This document shows positions 6,222 to 11,989 of a DNA stretch of 36,260 nucleotides, one piece after another. The stretch covers positions 1-36,260 of the IMG/VR virus record IMGVR_UViG_3300020119_000045; one strand, 5' to 3'. The position numbers were made by a program, and so were the translations under genes. Numbering within the stretch: the first letter of the stretch is position 1; every line of letters begins with the position of its first letter. The notes beneath the pieces are model-generated. The model saw only the letters and a list, made by a program, of their open reading frames with translations, did no database searches and was not told the origin of the DNA. The stretch comes from a virus.

Positions 6222-6286
6222 TGTTGCGTCTTCACGCAAATAGCACTGGTCGAGACCCTGTTGAAAGGTGTAGCGAAGAGGTGCCC

Positions 6287-6315
6287 TTGACACGAGTTGC
6301 ACGATGTCGCATAGT
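6287..6315 (+). promoter_or_regulatory. Rightward early promoter
   Basis: TTGACA (6287-6292) and CATAGT (6310-6315) are separated by 17 bases. Transcription should start near 6322, inside the third GTGACGGGTAYGAC copy, and reads into the replication/anti-defence operon at 6386. Confidence 0.55.
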
Positions 6316-6320
6316 TCAGG

Positions 6321-6334
6321 GTGACGGGTACGAC
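6321..6334 (+). promoter_or_regulatory. Candidate operator at the rightward start site
   Basis: GTGACGGGTACGAC differs in one base from the outer arms of the inverted repeat at 6117-6130 and 6208-6221. Its position, starting five bases after the -10 box, is that of a repressor operator. Confidence 0.45.
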
Positions 6335-6385
6335 CCCCGACGACTGGTCGAGAACGCATCTGGGGCCAAGGAGGCCCACACGACA

Positions 6386-6865
6386 ATGGGTTTCAACATC
6401 CCCGCTCCCGTGGCCGGAGGCGACATCCCCGAGATTGAGGATGGCCTCTACAAGGCGCGCTTCGATGACATCAACATGCGCGTGGTCGAGTCCTTCATCA
6501 CCGAGAAGGACAAGTTCGGCAAGCCGGACGACGGCACCCGGTTCGACTTCCTCGCAACCATCCTCGATGACGAGGGGGAGCCCGCGCTGAAGAACGCCGA
6601 GGACCCGGACTCGGGCGAGATGCAGCTCCGGCAGGCGAAGAGCGTCAAGTCGTTCAGCTCCGACGACCGGGCGAACAGCTACTTCTACCTGAAGGGCATC
6701 CTGACCCCGTCCGAGTTCGCCGCGTGGCTCGCGAGCACGGCCGAGAACCCGGTTGACCTGTCCGGTGTCGCGGGCCGCGTCGTCAACGTGCAGGTCTCGC
6801 ACAACGAGAAGGGCTGGCCGCAAATCGAGGCGTTCCTCGGGCCGGTCGGGAAGAAGGGCAAGTGA
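6386..6865 (+). CDS. Hypothetical early protein, 159 aa, OB-fold-like replication accessory candidate
   Basis: ATG 6386 (MGFNIPAPVAGGD) is preceded by AAGGAGG. The 159-residue product opens with IEDGLYKARFDDI, then RFDFLATILDDEG and ends with VNVQVSHNEKGWPQIEAFLGP, an alternating strand pattern like the small phage proteins annotated as single-stranded-DNA-binding or replication accessory factors. I see no catalytic motif. It is the first gene of the rightward operon and just precedes the Acb2-like gene with a one-base TGATG overlap. Calling it an OB-fold protein is inference from its strand pattern and place; an unrelated DUF is equally possible. Confidence 0.6.
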   Translation: MGFNIPAPVAGGDIPEIEDGLYKARFDDINMRVVESFITEKDKFGKPDDGTRFDFLATILDDEGEPALKNAEDPDSGEMQLRQAKSVKSFSSDDRANSYFYLKGILTPSEFAAWLASTAENPVDLSGVAGRVVNVQVSHNEKGWPQIEAFLGPVGKKGK

Positions 6866-7149
6866 TGTCCCCTCAGTCAATCTCGGTGCCCGAGGTCGAG
6901 CGCCGCTTCGACTACCACGCCCCGAGCGGCGTGGCCAAGGACATGCACGCGCAGGTCCGAGCCGAGGCCAAGCAGTTCGCCGGGACCGTCCTCTTCGGAC
7001 TGCCCGAGGGCCGCGAGAAATCGCTCGCCTTCACGGCATTCGAGGAGGCCACCTTCTGGGCGCACGCGGCCATCGCGCGTGAGCCGGACCTGCACGCTGC
7101 ACCCGAGGTCACGCACGTCCACACGGACGAGTGCGGGAAGCTGGAGTAG
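6865..7149 (+). CDS. Acb2/Tad1-type cyclic-nucleotide sponge (anti-CBASS/anti-Thoeris family)
   Basis: The 94-residue protein carries the hallmark helical hairpin of the Acb2/Tad1 family: RFDYHAPSG at about residues 11-19, then a helix, then the nearly invariant GREKSLAFTAFEEATFWAHA block followed by AIAR (about residues 46-69). Proteins of this family form oligomers that sequester cyclic oligonucleotide or cADPR-type signals and so silence CBASS and/or Thoeris immunity. After the hairpin comes an unusual His/Glu tail (EVTHVHTDECGKLE) that may bind metal. The ATG at 6865 shares a base with the upstream TGA; a GTG at 6862 is an alternative. Family membership is recognised from the motif; ligand preference cannot be told. 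Confidence 0.82.
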   Translation: MSPQSISVPEVERRFDYHAPSGVAKDMHAQVRAEAKQFAGTVLFGLPEGREKSLAFTAFEEATFWAHAAIAREPDLHAAPEVTHVHTDECGKLE

Positions 7150-7152
7150 CCG

Positions 7153-7347
7153 ATGCGAGTCAAGGTCACGGTTGTCTTCACCGAGACGGCCACCATCGAC
7201 ATCGGGGACCTGAAGCCGAACCTCATCAGGCAGTTGCTTGAAGAGAACGACGGCGCGCTGGCCAAGGACTGGGGGCTCTACGACGTAGCGACCGTGGAGC
7301 GCACCATCGAGTCCGTGGATGTGGCCGAGACGAAGGCCAAGGCGTAG
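7153..7347 (+). CDS. Hypothetical protein, 64 aa
   Basis: The 64-residue product starts MRVKVTVVFTETATIDI, a beta hairpin-like opening, and continues with a helix (LKPNLIRQLLEEN) and an acidic, Lys/Ala tail. It follows the Acb2-like gene by three bases (TAG-CCG-ATG) and precedes the HTH gene in the same way, so it is co-transcribed with them. Shape and length resemble small ferredoxin-like or antitoxin-like folds, but I recognise no family. Confidence 0.65.
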   Translation: MRVKVTVVFTETATIDIGDLKPNLIRQLLEENDGALAKDWGLYDVATVERTIESVDVAETKAKA

Positions 7348-7350
7348 CCC

Positions 7351-7539
7351 ATGGGACCCCAGCGCAAGCTGACCGTGGCAGAGGCAGCCGCGACCGCGAA
7401 GTGCCACCCGGAGACCGTCCGGCGGGCCGTTCGCGCGAAGGAGCTGCTGGCCACGCGTGAGCCCACGAAGCGAGGACGTGGTTTCGTCATCCTCGCGGCC
7501 GACCTCTCAGCTTGGCTGGAGAAACGTCGGCGCAACTAG
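7351..7539 (+). CDS. Excisionase/MerR-like helix-turn-helix protein, 62 aa
   Basis: The 62 residues form one winged-HTH unit of the excisionase (HTH_17) type: KLTVAEAAATAKCHPETVRRAVRAKEL gives the two helices of the HTH in two blocks, followed by the wing (PTKRGRGFVILAADL) and a last helix SAWLEKRRR. Such proteins are excisionases or small transcriptional regulators. No integrase is seen in this window, so an Xis role is uncertain; controlling the early operon or the repeat region upstream is equally likely. It is the last gene before a structured gap and the prim-pol gene. Confidence 0.75.
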   Translation: MGPQRKLTVAEAAATAKCHPETVRRAVRAKELLATREPTKRGRGFVILAADLSAWLEKRRRN

Positions 7540-7716
7540 ATGGCGCGGAGTGCGGCACGGGGGAGTGATCGCCCCTAGACCACGCTCCGCGACCTTGGCA
7601 GGTGTTCGGGTCTAGCCCCGGCGCATCCCTGCCGTCCCCGGACCCGGTCACTGGAATGTAGCGGCGGGAGCTTTGCGCCAGCCAATGCGCCAGCCTCGGG
7701 TCCGGGGCACGATCTG
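7540..7716 (+). other. Structured non-coding gap before the prim-pol gene
   Basis: No supported gene is seen. The stretch can form several hairpins: CGCGGAG with CTCCGCG, GGCAGG with CCTGCC, and CGGGTC with GACCCG. It ends with a direct repeat TGCGCCAGCC at 7674-7683 and 7686-7695 (12-base period). It may be an RNA leader of the prim-pol message or an initiator site. Confidence 0.4.
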
Positions 7717-8592
7717 ATGACAACCCCCCTTCAGGACGCCGCCGTCGAGTACGTCTCGGCCGGGCTGCGCATCCTCGCCCTCACCGGCAAGAAGCCCAAC
7801 GCCCGCGTCCATGGCGAGTCGTGGAGCTGGGAGGACTCGTTTTGGGCGGATGAGCCGCTGACAGCCGAGTCGATGACCGCCATCGAGCACGCCTTCAGCG
7901 CCGAGCGCGACACGACCGGCATTGCAATTCTGATCCCCGAGGACTTCCTCGTGGCGGACGTGGACACCGACGCGGCCGCGCAGCTCCTCCTCGACCTCGG
8001 CTTCGAGGCGCACCCGGAGAGCGTCGTGGCCAAGACGAAGAACGGCCTGCACATCTGGTTCTGGTGCCCCGGCGCCAACCGCAATCGCTGGCTGGGGGGA
8101 CGGACGCTGCTCTTCAAGGGGCTCGGCGGCTACGTCGTCGCACCGCCGTCCGTCCACCTCGATGAGCACGGCGTCATCGACGGCCACTACGAGTGGGTGA
8201 CGCCGCTGGTGCAGGACGGCGTCCGCTACATGCCGGACCCCATCCCGGCCGCGGCCATGGAGCGGTTCACGCTTGACGATCAGTTCGCGGAGCTGAAGCC
8301 CGACAAGGGCTCGATGACCACCTTTACCCTGACCCCGGCCGAGGGCGTGCCATGGTGGCAGTGGGAGAAGGTGTGGAATTACGGGCTGGAGGGACTGGAG
8401 CGGGCCATCGAGACGGCCGAGGACGGCAATCAGAACAACATCATCCACTGGGCCGCTTTGACGGCGAGGGAGGAGGGCGTACCATACGAGGTCGCAAAGG
8501 AGCTACTGCTGGCCGCCGCAATTCGAGGAAATCATCCCGCCAATCGAGCCCGCGACACGATCCGGGGCGCGTACAAGGCCAAGCGTGGGTAA
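7717..8592 (+). CDS. Bifunctional DNA primase/polymerase (prim-pol, AEP superfamily)
   Basis: The 291-residue protein matches the prim-pol N-terminal domain found in phages and plasmids: an opening helix and GLRILALTGKKP substrate strand (16-27), the catalytic DVD at 81-83 in FLVADVDTD, TKNGLH at 107-112 (the basic/His strand) and GYVVAPPSVH at 138-147. It should synthesise primers and possibly extend them at the phage fork. The C-terminal third (about 200-291) is helical and likely contacts the helicase. The SF3 helicase gene overlaps its 3' end by eight bases. The start ATGACAAC resembles the dispersed motif variant; one perfect ATTGCAAT lies at 7921-7928. Confidence 0.9.
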   Translation: MTTPLQDAAVEYVSAGLRILALTGKKPNARVHGESWSWEDSFWADEPLTAESMTAIEHAFSAERDTTGIAILIPEDFLVADVDTDAAAQLLLDLGFEAHPESVVAKTKNGLHIWFWCPGANRNRWLGGRTLLFKGLGGYVVAPPSVHLDEHGVIDGHYEWVTPLVQDGVRYMPDPIPAAAMERFTLDDQFAELKPDKGSMTTFTLTPAEGVPWWQWEKVWNYGLEGLERAIETAEDGNQNNIIHWAALTAREEGVPYEVAKELLLAAAIRGNHPANRARDTIRGAYKAKRG

Positions 8593-10024
8593 GCCCGCGA
8601 AGGTAGCCGAGTCGCCGGAGCCCGCCAAGATCGAGTTCGCGATGCACCCGAGCACGCGCGACGACTACTTCGCGTGGCTCCTGTCGCAACCCGAACCGCT
8701 CGGGCTGGGGGACCGGGTCCGGTTCGACCACTCGACCGGGCTCTGGCACGTCTGGGACGCCATCCGCTGGGCGCCCGACCGGACCACCAAGGTCTACGAC
8801 CTGATCCGCGACAAGATGATGCTGTGGCTCTCGGACACCGAGATGGTCAAGGACAAGGACGACCTGAAGCTGTACGGCGTGCTCTTCGACGCCGGGAAGA
8901 AGGCGTCGGTCCTGAAGATGCTCGCCTCGTTCCCGAAGATTGCAATGACCGGGGACGAGTGGGACAAGGACCCGGAGCTGATGGGCTTCGACAACGGCGT
9001 GCTGAACCTGCGGACGCTGGTGCTCGACACGCACCCGAGCCCCGATCTGCTCATCAGCCGGACGACGGGCGTGGACTGGGACCCGACCGCCGACGCCAGC
9101 GCGTTCATCAAGTTCGTGGACGACATCATGTCCAACGACGCCGACCTGCGGGACTACGTCCTGCGCGTCCTCGGGTACTCGATGCTCGGCACCAACCGCG
9201 AACAGAAGTTCTGGATGTGGGTCGGGTCCGGGCAGAACGGCAAGGGCGTCCTCGCCCGGGTCGTCGCGGAGGCGCTGGGCGATTACGCCGCGACGCCGCC
9301 GGACACGCTCTACATGCGGACCAAGTACGGCGCCGCCAGCAGCGACAAGCCCCGGCCGGAGCTATTGAAATTGGAGGGCTCGCGGTTCGCCTACATGTCG
9401 GAGCCGCAGGGCGGGCAGTTCAACGAAGAGATGCTGAAGGCCCACACCGGCAACGACTTCATCGAGGCCCGGACGCTCCACTCCAAGACCTTCAAGACCT
9501 TCCAGCCGACACACAAGATCGTCTTCCTCACCAACAACCCGCCCCGCACCGACGACGTGGGGCCGTCCATGCAGCGCCGTGTCCGCATCGTCTGGTTCGA
9601 GCAGGACTACCGGGCAGAGGACCGGAACGACCGGGGGCTGGAGGACCGACTGAAGGAGCCCGCCAACCTGCAGGGCGCGCTCCGGGTGATGGCGGTGGCC
9701 GCTCAGGAGTACCTGCTGCAGGGGATGACCGAGCCCCAGAAGGTGATCGACTGGTCGCAGGAGTACATCGAGGAAAACGACCCCATCTCGTCGTTCATCG
9801 CTGAGTCTTGCGTGCAGGACCCGCGGACGCAGGAGTCGGCCGGTCAGATGTGGAAGGCGTTTGAGGGGTGGGCCGAGCGGTCGGGGGTCGAGAAGATGAC
9901 GCAGACCGGCTTCGGGCTGGCCATGGGCCGGAAGTTCGAGCGCAAGCACCGCAGCACCGGCTGGTACTACCTCGGCGTCCGGCTGAAGAACTCGGCCGAC
10001 ATCCTGCTGGAGGGGACGGAGTAG
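8585..10024 (+). CDS. SF3 replicative helicase, phage/plasmid primase (P4/D5) C-terminal family
   Basis: The 479-residue protein has the D5/P4 layout: a helical N-terminal D5-type region (about 60-190, with FDNGVLNLRT at 135-144), Walker A GSGQNGKG at 214-221, Walker B-like FAYMSEP near 268-274, and the SF3 motif C FLTNNPP at 314-320 with the downstream arginines QRRVRIVWF. It should form a hexamer that unwinds DNA at the origin, working with the prim-pol. Start is GTG 8585 inside the end of the prim-pol frame. The C-terminal part (400-479) is a winged-helix-like DNA-binding tail (KMTQTGFGLAMGRKFERKH). Confidence 0.92.
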   Translation: MGKPAKVAESPEPAKIEFAMHPSTRDDYFAWLLSQPEPLGLGDRVRFDHSTGLWHVWDAIRWAPDRTTKVYDLIRDKMMLWLSDTEMVKDKDDLKLYGVLFDAGKKASVLKMLASFPKIAMTGDEWDKDPELMGFDNGVLNLRTLVLDTHPSPDLLISRTTGVDWDPTADASAFIKFVDDIMSNDADLRDYVLRVLGYSMLGTNREQKFWMWVGSGQNGKGVLARVVAEALGDYAATPPDTLYMRTKYGAASSDKPRPELLKLEGSRFAYMSEPQGGQFNEEMLKAHTGNDFIEARTLHSKTFKTFQPTHKIVFLTNNPPRTDDVGPSMQRRVRIVWFEQDYRAEDRNDRGLEDRLKEPANLQGALRVMAVAAQEYLLQGMTEPQKVIDWSQEYIEENDPISSFIAESCVQDPRTQESAGQMWKAFEGWAERSGVEKMTQTGFGLAMGRKFERKHRSTGWYYLGVRLKNSADILLEGTE

Positions 10025-10093
10025 TGGAGCGCCCGAGAGTCGAACTCGGTCGGGGAATGTCTAGCCATACCCGTGAGCGAACCTGCGCGCCCC
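10025..10093 (-). tRNA. tRNA-like element (degenerate tRNA or tRNA 3'-half)
   Basis: On the minus strand the 3' side is convincing: a T-arm with 5-bp stem CCGAG/CTCGG and seven-base loop TTCGACT, followed by GCGCTCC that pairs with GGGGCGC at the 5' end (7 bp, one G-U). The middle is only about 35 bases and forms a hairpin GGGTATG/CATTCCC around GCTAGA, with no U33 before a usable anticodon and no normal D-arm. It may be a decayed tRNA, a tRNA-derived attachment site, or a bidirectional terminator between the converging genes. Confidence 0.35.
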
Positions 10094-10098
10094 ACCAA

Positions 10099-10179
10099 TC
10101 ACGCGGGGGGCTCGTAGAGCCAGAGCCAGATCGCCGCGAGGACGATCAGCACCGACACCACGAGCCCCACGGCGTGCAT
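10099..10179 (-). CDS. Single-pass membrane microprotein, 26 aa
   Basis: ATG 10179-10177 opens 26 codons: a short head (MHAVG), a hydrophobic helix LVVSVLIVLAAIWLWLY and an EPPA tail. It begins three bases after the stop of the regulator gene on the same strand (TGA-ACC-ATG) and is thus likely translated from its mRNA. It resembles in design the microproteins at 565-648 and 1597-1710, though their sequences differ. Function unknown. Confidence 0.5.
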   Translation of the reverse strand: MHAVGLVVSVLIVLAAIWLWLYEPPA

Positions 10180-10182
10180 GGT

Positions 10183-10773
10183 TCAGGCGAACTTGGCCGT
10201 CAGGGCCTTGATGGCGGCCTTGACCTTCTGGCGCTCGCCCACCTTGGGCTTGCTCTCCAGCCACCGCTGGTAGCTGTTGCCGAGGCGGACCATCTCCGCC
10301 ATCAGGCGGTCGGTCGGGGTCTCGGGCACGCGGGTGAACGCGCTGCCCGCGTCGGGCGCGACCTCGTGGCGGACGCGACGGATGAGTGCGGCCGTGACCG
10401 GCTTGTCTCCGGCCGCCTCTTCGACGGCCTGCCAGACGACCTTGACCTGTTCGGGGTCATCGAGCACGGCCAGCTCTCGGGCCTGCGCCTCGTTGGTCAG
10501 GTCCTCGGGGTCCCCGAGGGTCGCGACCACCTTGGCCGAGTCCATGAGCTGGTACGCCCTCGACCGGGGCATCCCCCAGCGCTCGGCGCAGTACGCCTCG
10601 AACGTGGCGTGCGTGTCGCGGTAGAGCCGCGAGTCGCGGATTTCGAGGAGGGCGGTGCCGACCTCGCGGAAGGTCTGGAGCCCGGCCGCGATGCGCCTCT
10701 CCAGTTGGCCGAGCTTGCGCTGCTCGCCCTTGCTGAGGAGGTCGCTGGTCGGGATGGGAGTCGCCAGTGCCAT
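10183..10773 (-). CDS. DNA-binding-type phage regulator (DUF3102/ParB-like helical), 196 aa
   Basis: The 196-residue, all-helical protein contains the block RDSRLYRDTHATFEAYCAER, WGMPRSRAYQLMDSAKVV (about residues 46-82), typical of phage and plasmid proteins annotated as DUF3102 or ParB-like regulators, in which RSRAYQL is the recognition helix of an HTH. A second Arg/Lys-rich region closes the protein (ERQKVKAAIKALTAKF). AAAGGAG lies eight bases before ATG 10773-10771. It is transcribed leftward, against the flanking replication and structural genes, behind a palindromic operator (10860-10886), the usual setting of an autoregulated repressor or partition-type protein. The role is inference. 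Confidence 0.65.
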   Translation of the reverse strand: MALATPIPTSDLLSKGEQRKLGQLERRIAAGLQTFREVGTALLEIRDSRLYRDTHATFEAYCAERWGMPRSRAYQLMDSAKVVATLGDPEDLTNEAQARELAVLDDPEQVKVVWQAVEEAAGDKPVTAALIRRVRHEVAPDAGSAFTRVPETPTDRLMAEMVRLGNSYQRWLESKPKVGERQKVKAAIKALTAKFA

Positions 10774-10799
10774 GAACGGGTCTCCTTTCGGGAGCTAGA

Positions 10800-10842
10800 G
10801 CCCCGAGTTGGCGCCGAGAGGGGCACCTCCGGTACTCGGGGC
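10800..10842 (-). promoter_or_regulatory. Leader hairpin of the regulator mRNA
   Basis: GCCCCGAGT (10800-10808) and ACTCGGGGC (10834-10842) are perfect 9-base inverted arms with a 25-base loop, lying between the promoter and ATG 10773. It could attenuate or stabilise the regulator transcript. A 17-codon frame inside it is probably meaningless, since its ATG lies before the expected start site. Confidence 0.5.
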
Positions 10843-10849
10843 TGCCATT

Positions 10850-10886
10850 ACTCTACAAATGTTGACATTGCTCCACAATATCAACA
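10850..10886 (-). promoter_or_regulatory. Regulator promoter overlapped by a 27-bp palindromic operator
   Basis: An inverted repeat TGTTGACATTG (10860-10870), loop CTCCA, CAATATCAACA (10876-10886) matches in 10 of 11 positions per arm. On the minus strand TTGTGG (10878-10873) and TAGAGT (10855-10850) with a 17-base spacer form a promoter buried in it. Binding of a dimeric repressor here would block the promoter. Confidence 0.6.
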
Positions 10887-10943
10887 GGCCGCGGGCGCCT
10901 TGCAGGCGCCTAACAGTGGTTTGGACTACTGGAGTAGGCCAAG

Positions 10944-11432
10944 TTGAGCCTCGAATTTCCCCTCCGGCGGTCGGTTGCAATGCTCGCTGAGGACCCGGCG
11001 GCCGCTCGCGAGGCGTTCCATGCTGCCGCCGTGGCCGCCGCGCCGGTCTGCCCGTCCTGCCACAAGCCGGTGAAGCACCGGAAGGGGCTGGCGTGGTGCG
11101 AGGACCATCAGATGTCGGAAGCGACGCTGCAGGATCGGGTCGTCGGGCGCGCCAAGCGGCGTGGCTGGGACGTGAAGCACGTCGGCAAGGGCCTGACGGG
11201 CGCGGACGGGGTGTGGGTCTCGACCGCCAAGAACTTCCCCGACCTCTTCATGCTCCACGAGGGGCAGCGCCGGGTGCTCGCCATCGAGTTGAAGCGAGAA
11301 GAGGGCACCTTCGAGCCCGGGCAGCTCGAATATCTCCAGCTCCTCAACCTCTGCGGCATCCCGGCCGTCGTCATCCGGCCCTCGCAGTTGCGCGACGGCA
11401 CGGTGAATGCGATCCTTGGGGTTCAGCAATGA
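10944..11432 (+). CDS. VRR-NUC nuclease with N-terminal zinc finger
   Basis: The 162-residue protein carries an N-terminal CPSCHKP...WCEDHQ zinc-binding unit (about 36-55) and a PD-(D/E)xK nuclease core of the VRR-NUC type: FPDLFMLHEG near 94-103 with the catalytic Asp, then AIELKREEG near 113-121 with E-x-K, and QLEYLQLLNLCGIPAVVI, the helix-strand that closes the fold. Phage VRR-NUC proteins are Holliday-junction or flap nucleases and often lie near the terminase. The TTG at 10944 has GGAG nine bases upstream; the ATG at 10980, within GTTGCAAT, would give 150 residues. Its stop overlaps the next ATG (ATGA). Confidence 0.85.
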   Translation: MSLEFPLRRSVAMLAEDPAAAREAFHAAAVAAAPVCPSCHKPVKHRKGLAWCEDHQMSEATLQDRVVGRAKRRGWDVKHVGKGLTGADGVWVSTAKNFPDLFMLHEGQRRVLAIELKREEGTFEPGQLEYLQLLNLCGIPAVVIRPSQLRDGTVNAILGVQQ

Positions 11433-11989
11433 CAATTGACGCCAAGTGCCTCGTCTGCAAGAACGCCGACCGCCGCCGCCTCATTGAACTGGGGTGGAAC
11501 GGTGGCATGGCGGCCGCCACCATCGCCAACGTGCTCGACATCAAGGGGCTGGCGGCCACGACGATCATCCGCCACCTGAAGCAGCACGCGGATGGCGACG
11601 GCAACCGTCGCGCCGTGGAGGTCGAGCCCGAGCTGCCCGCCCGCGAGCGCGTGATCGCCCTCCAGAAGCTCCAGTTGGACGAGGTCGAGCGGCGGATCGG
11701 GCTCGCCCGGTCGCGTGCCGACCTGCTGAACAAGGAGCACGAGAACGACCCCGACTGGCATCCCGCCGACTGGTCGGACTTCTTCGATGTCCTCGGCAAG
11801 GACGGCCAGAGCGCCATCGGGTCGATCCTGAAGGCGCAGGGGCTCACCGACAAGCGCGACATGAAGCGCGACGACCTGAAGCTGGGCTTGTTCGAGGCCA
11901 TGGCCAAGAGCGGTCTCGCGCCCAAGTCCATCTCGGGCGGGGCGCCCGCGCTGCCGGACCCGGACGAGGAGCTGGATGTCGAAGATTGA
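11429..11989 (+). CDS. Putative terminase small subunit
   Basis: The 186-residue protein starts MTIDAKCLVCKNADRRRLIE with a CxxC pair, then GGMAAATIANVLDI and ATTIIRHLKQHA (about 24-52), the HTH arrangement seen in phage small-terminase-type proteins. A central coiled coil (ERVIALQKLQLDEVERRIGLA) would drive ring assembly, and the C-terminus is acidic (DPDEELDVED), suited to contact the large subunit. The large terminase frame overlaps its end by 14 bases. Family assignment rests on this order and on HTH-like features; it would select the packaging site. The start ATGACAAT is itself a copy of the motif variant. Confidence 0.7.
   Translation: MTIDAKCLVCKNADRRRLIELGWNGGMAAATIANVLDIKGLAATTIIRHLKQHADGDGNRRAVEVEPELPARERVIALQKLQLDEVERRIGLARSRADLLNKEHENDPDWHPADWSDFFDVLGKDGQSAIGSILKAQGLTDKRDMKRDDLKLGLFEAMAKSGLAPKSISGGAPALPDPDEELDVED

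Larger units (their letters stand above)
5916..6286. other. Divergent strand-switch region, candidate origin/control region
   Basis: This stretch lies between the leftward operon (5824) and the rightward operon (6386). The long frames across it are compositionally poor and I reject them. It contains locally A/T-rich blocks in otherwise GC-rich DNA, 30-bp-spaced direct repeats (6069-6118), a tandem TGACGGGT series (6118-6135) and a long inverted repeat (6117-6221). Replication genes lie close to the right. These are typical ingredients of a phage origin or of a repressor-controlled switch. I cannot decide between the two. Confidence 0.5.

Noticed and set aside
5785-6386. Frames on both strands across the strand-switch region
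   Set aside because: They run through inverted and direct repeats, have atypical composition and show no domain; the region reads better as control DNA.
7351-7539. Lysogeny module with excisionase
   Set aside because: Only the HTH protein is present; no integrase, attachment core or clear CI-type repressor could be shown in the window.
10025-10093. Selenocysteine or pyrrolysine tRNA (the loop contains CTA)
   Set aside because: No U before the CTA, no long variable arm, and stem lengths do not fit either type.
10183-10773. ParB nuclease-type partition protein
   Set aside because: The ParB nuclease motifs are not visible; only the HTH-like middle resembles such regulators.
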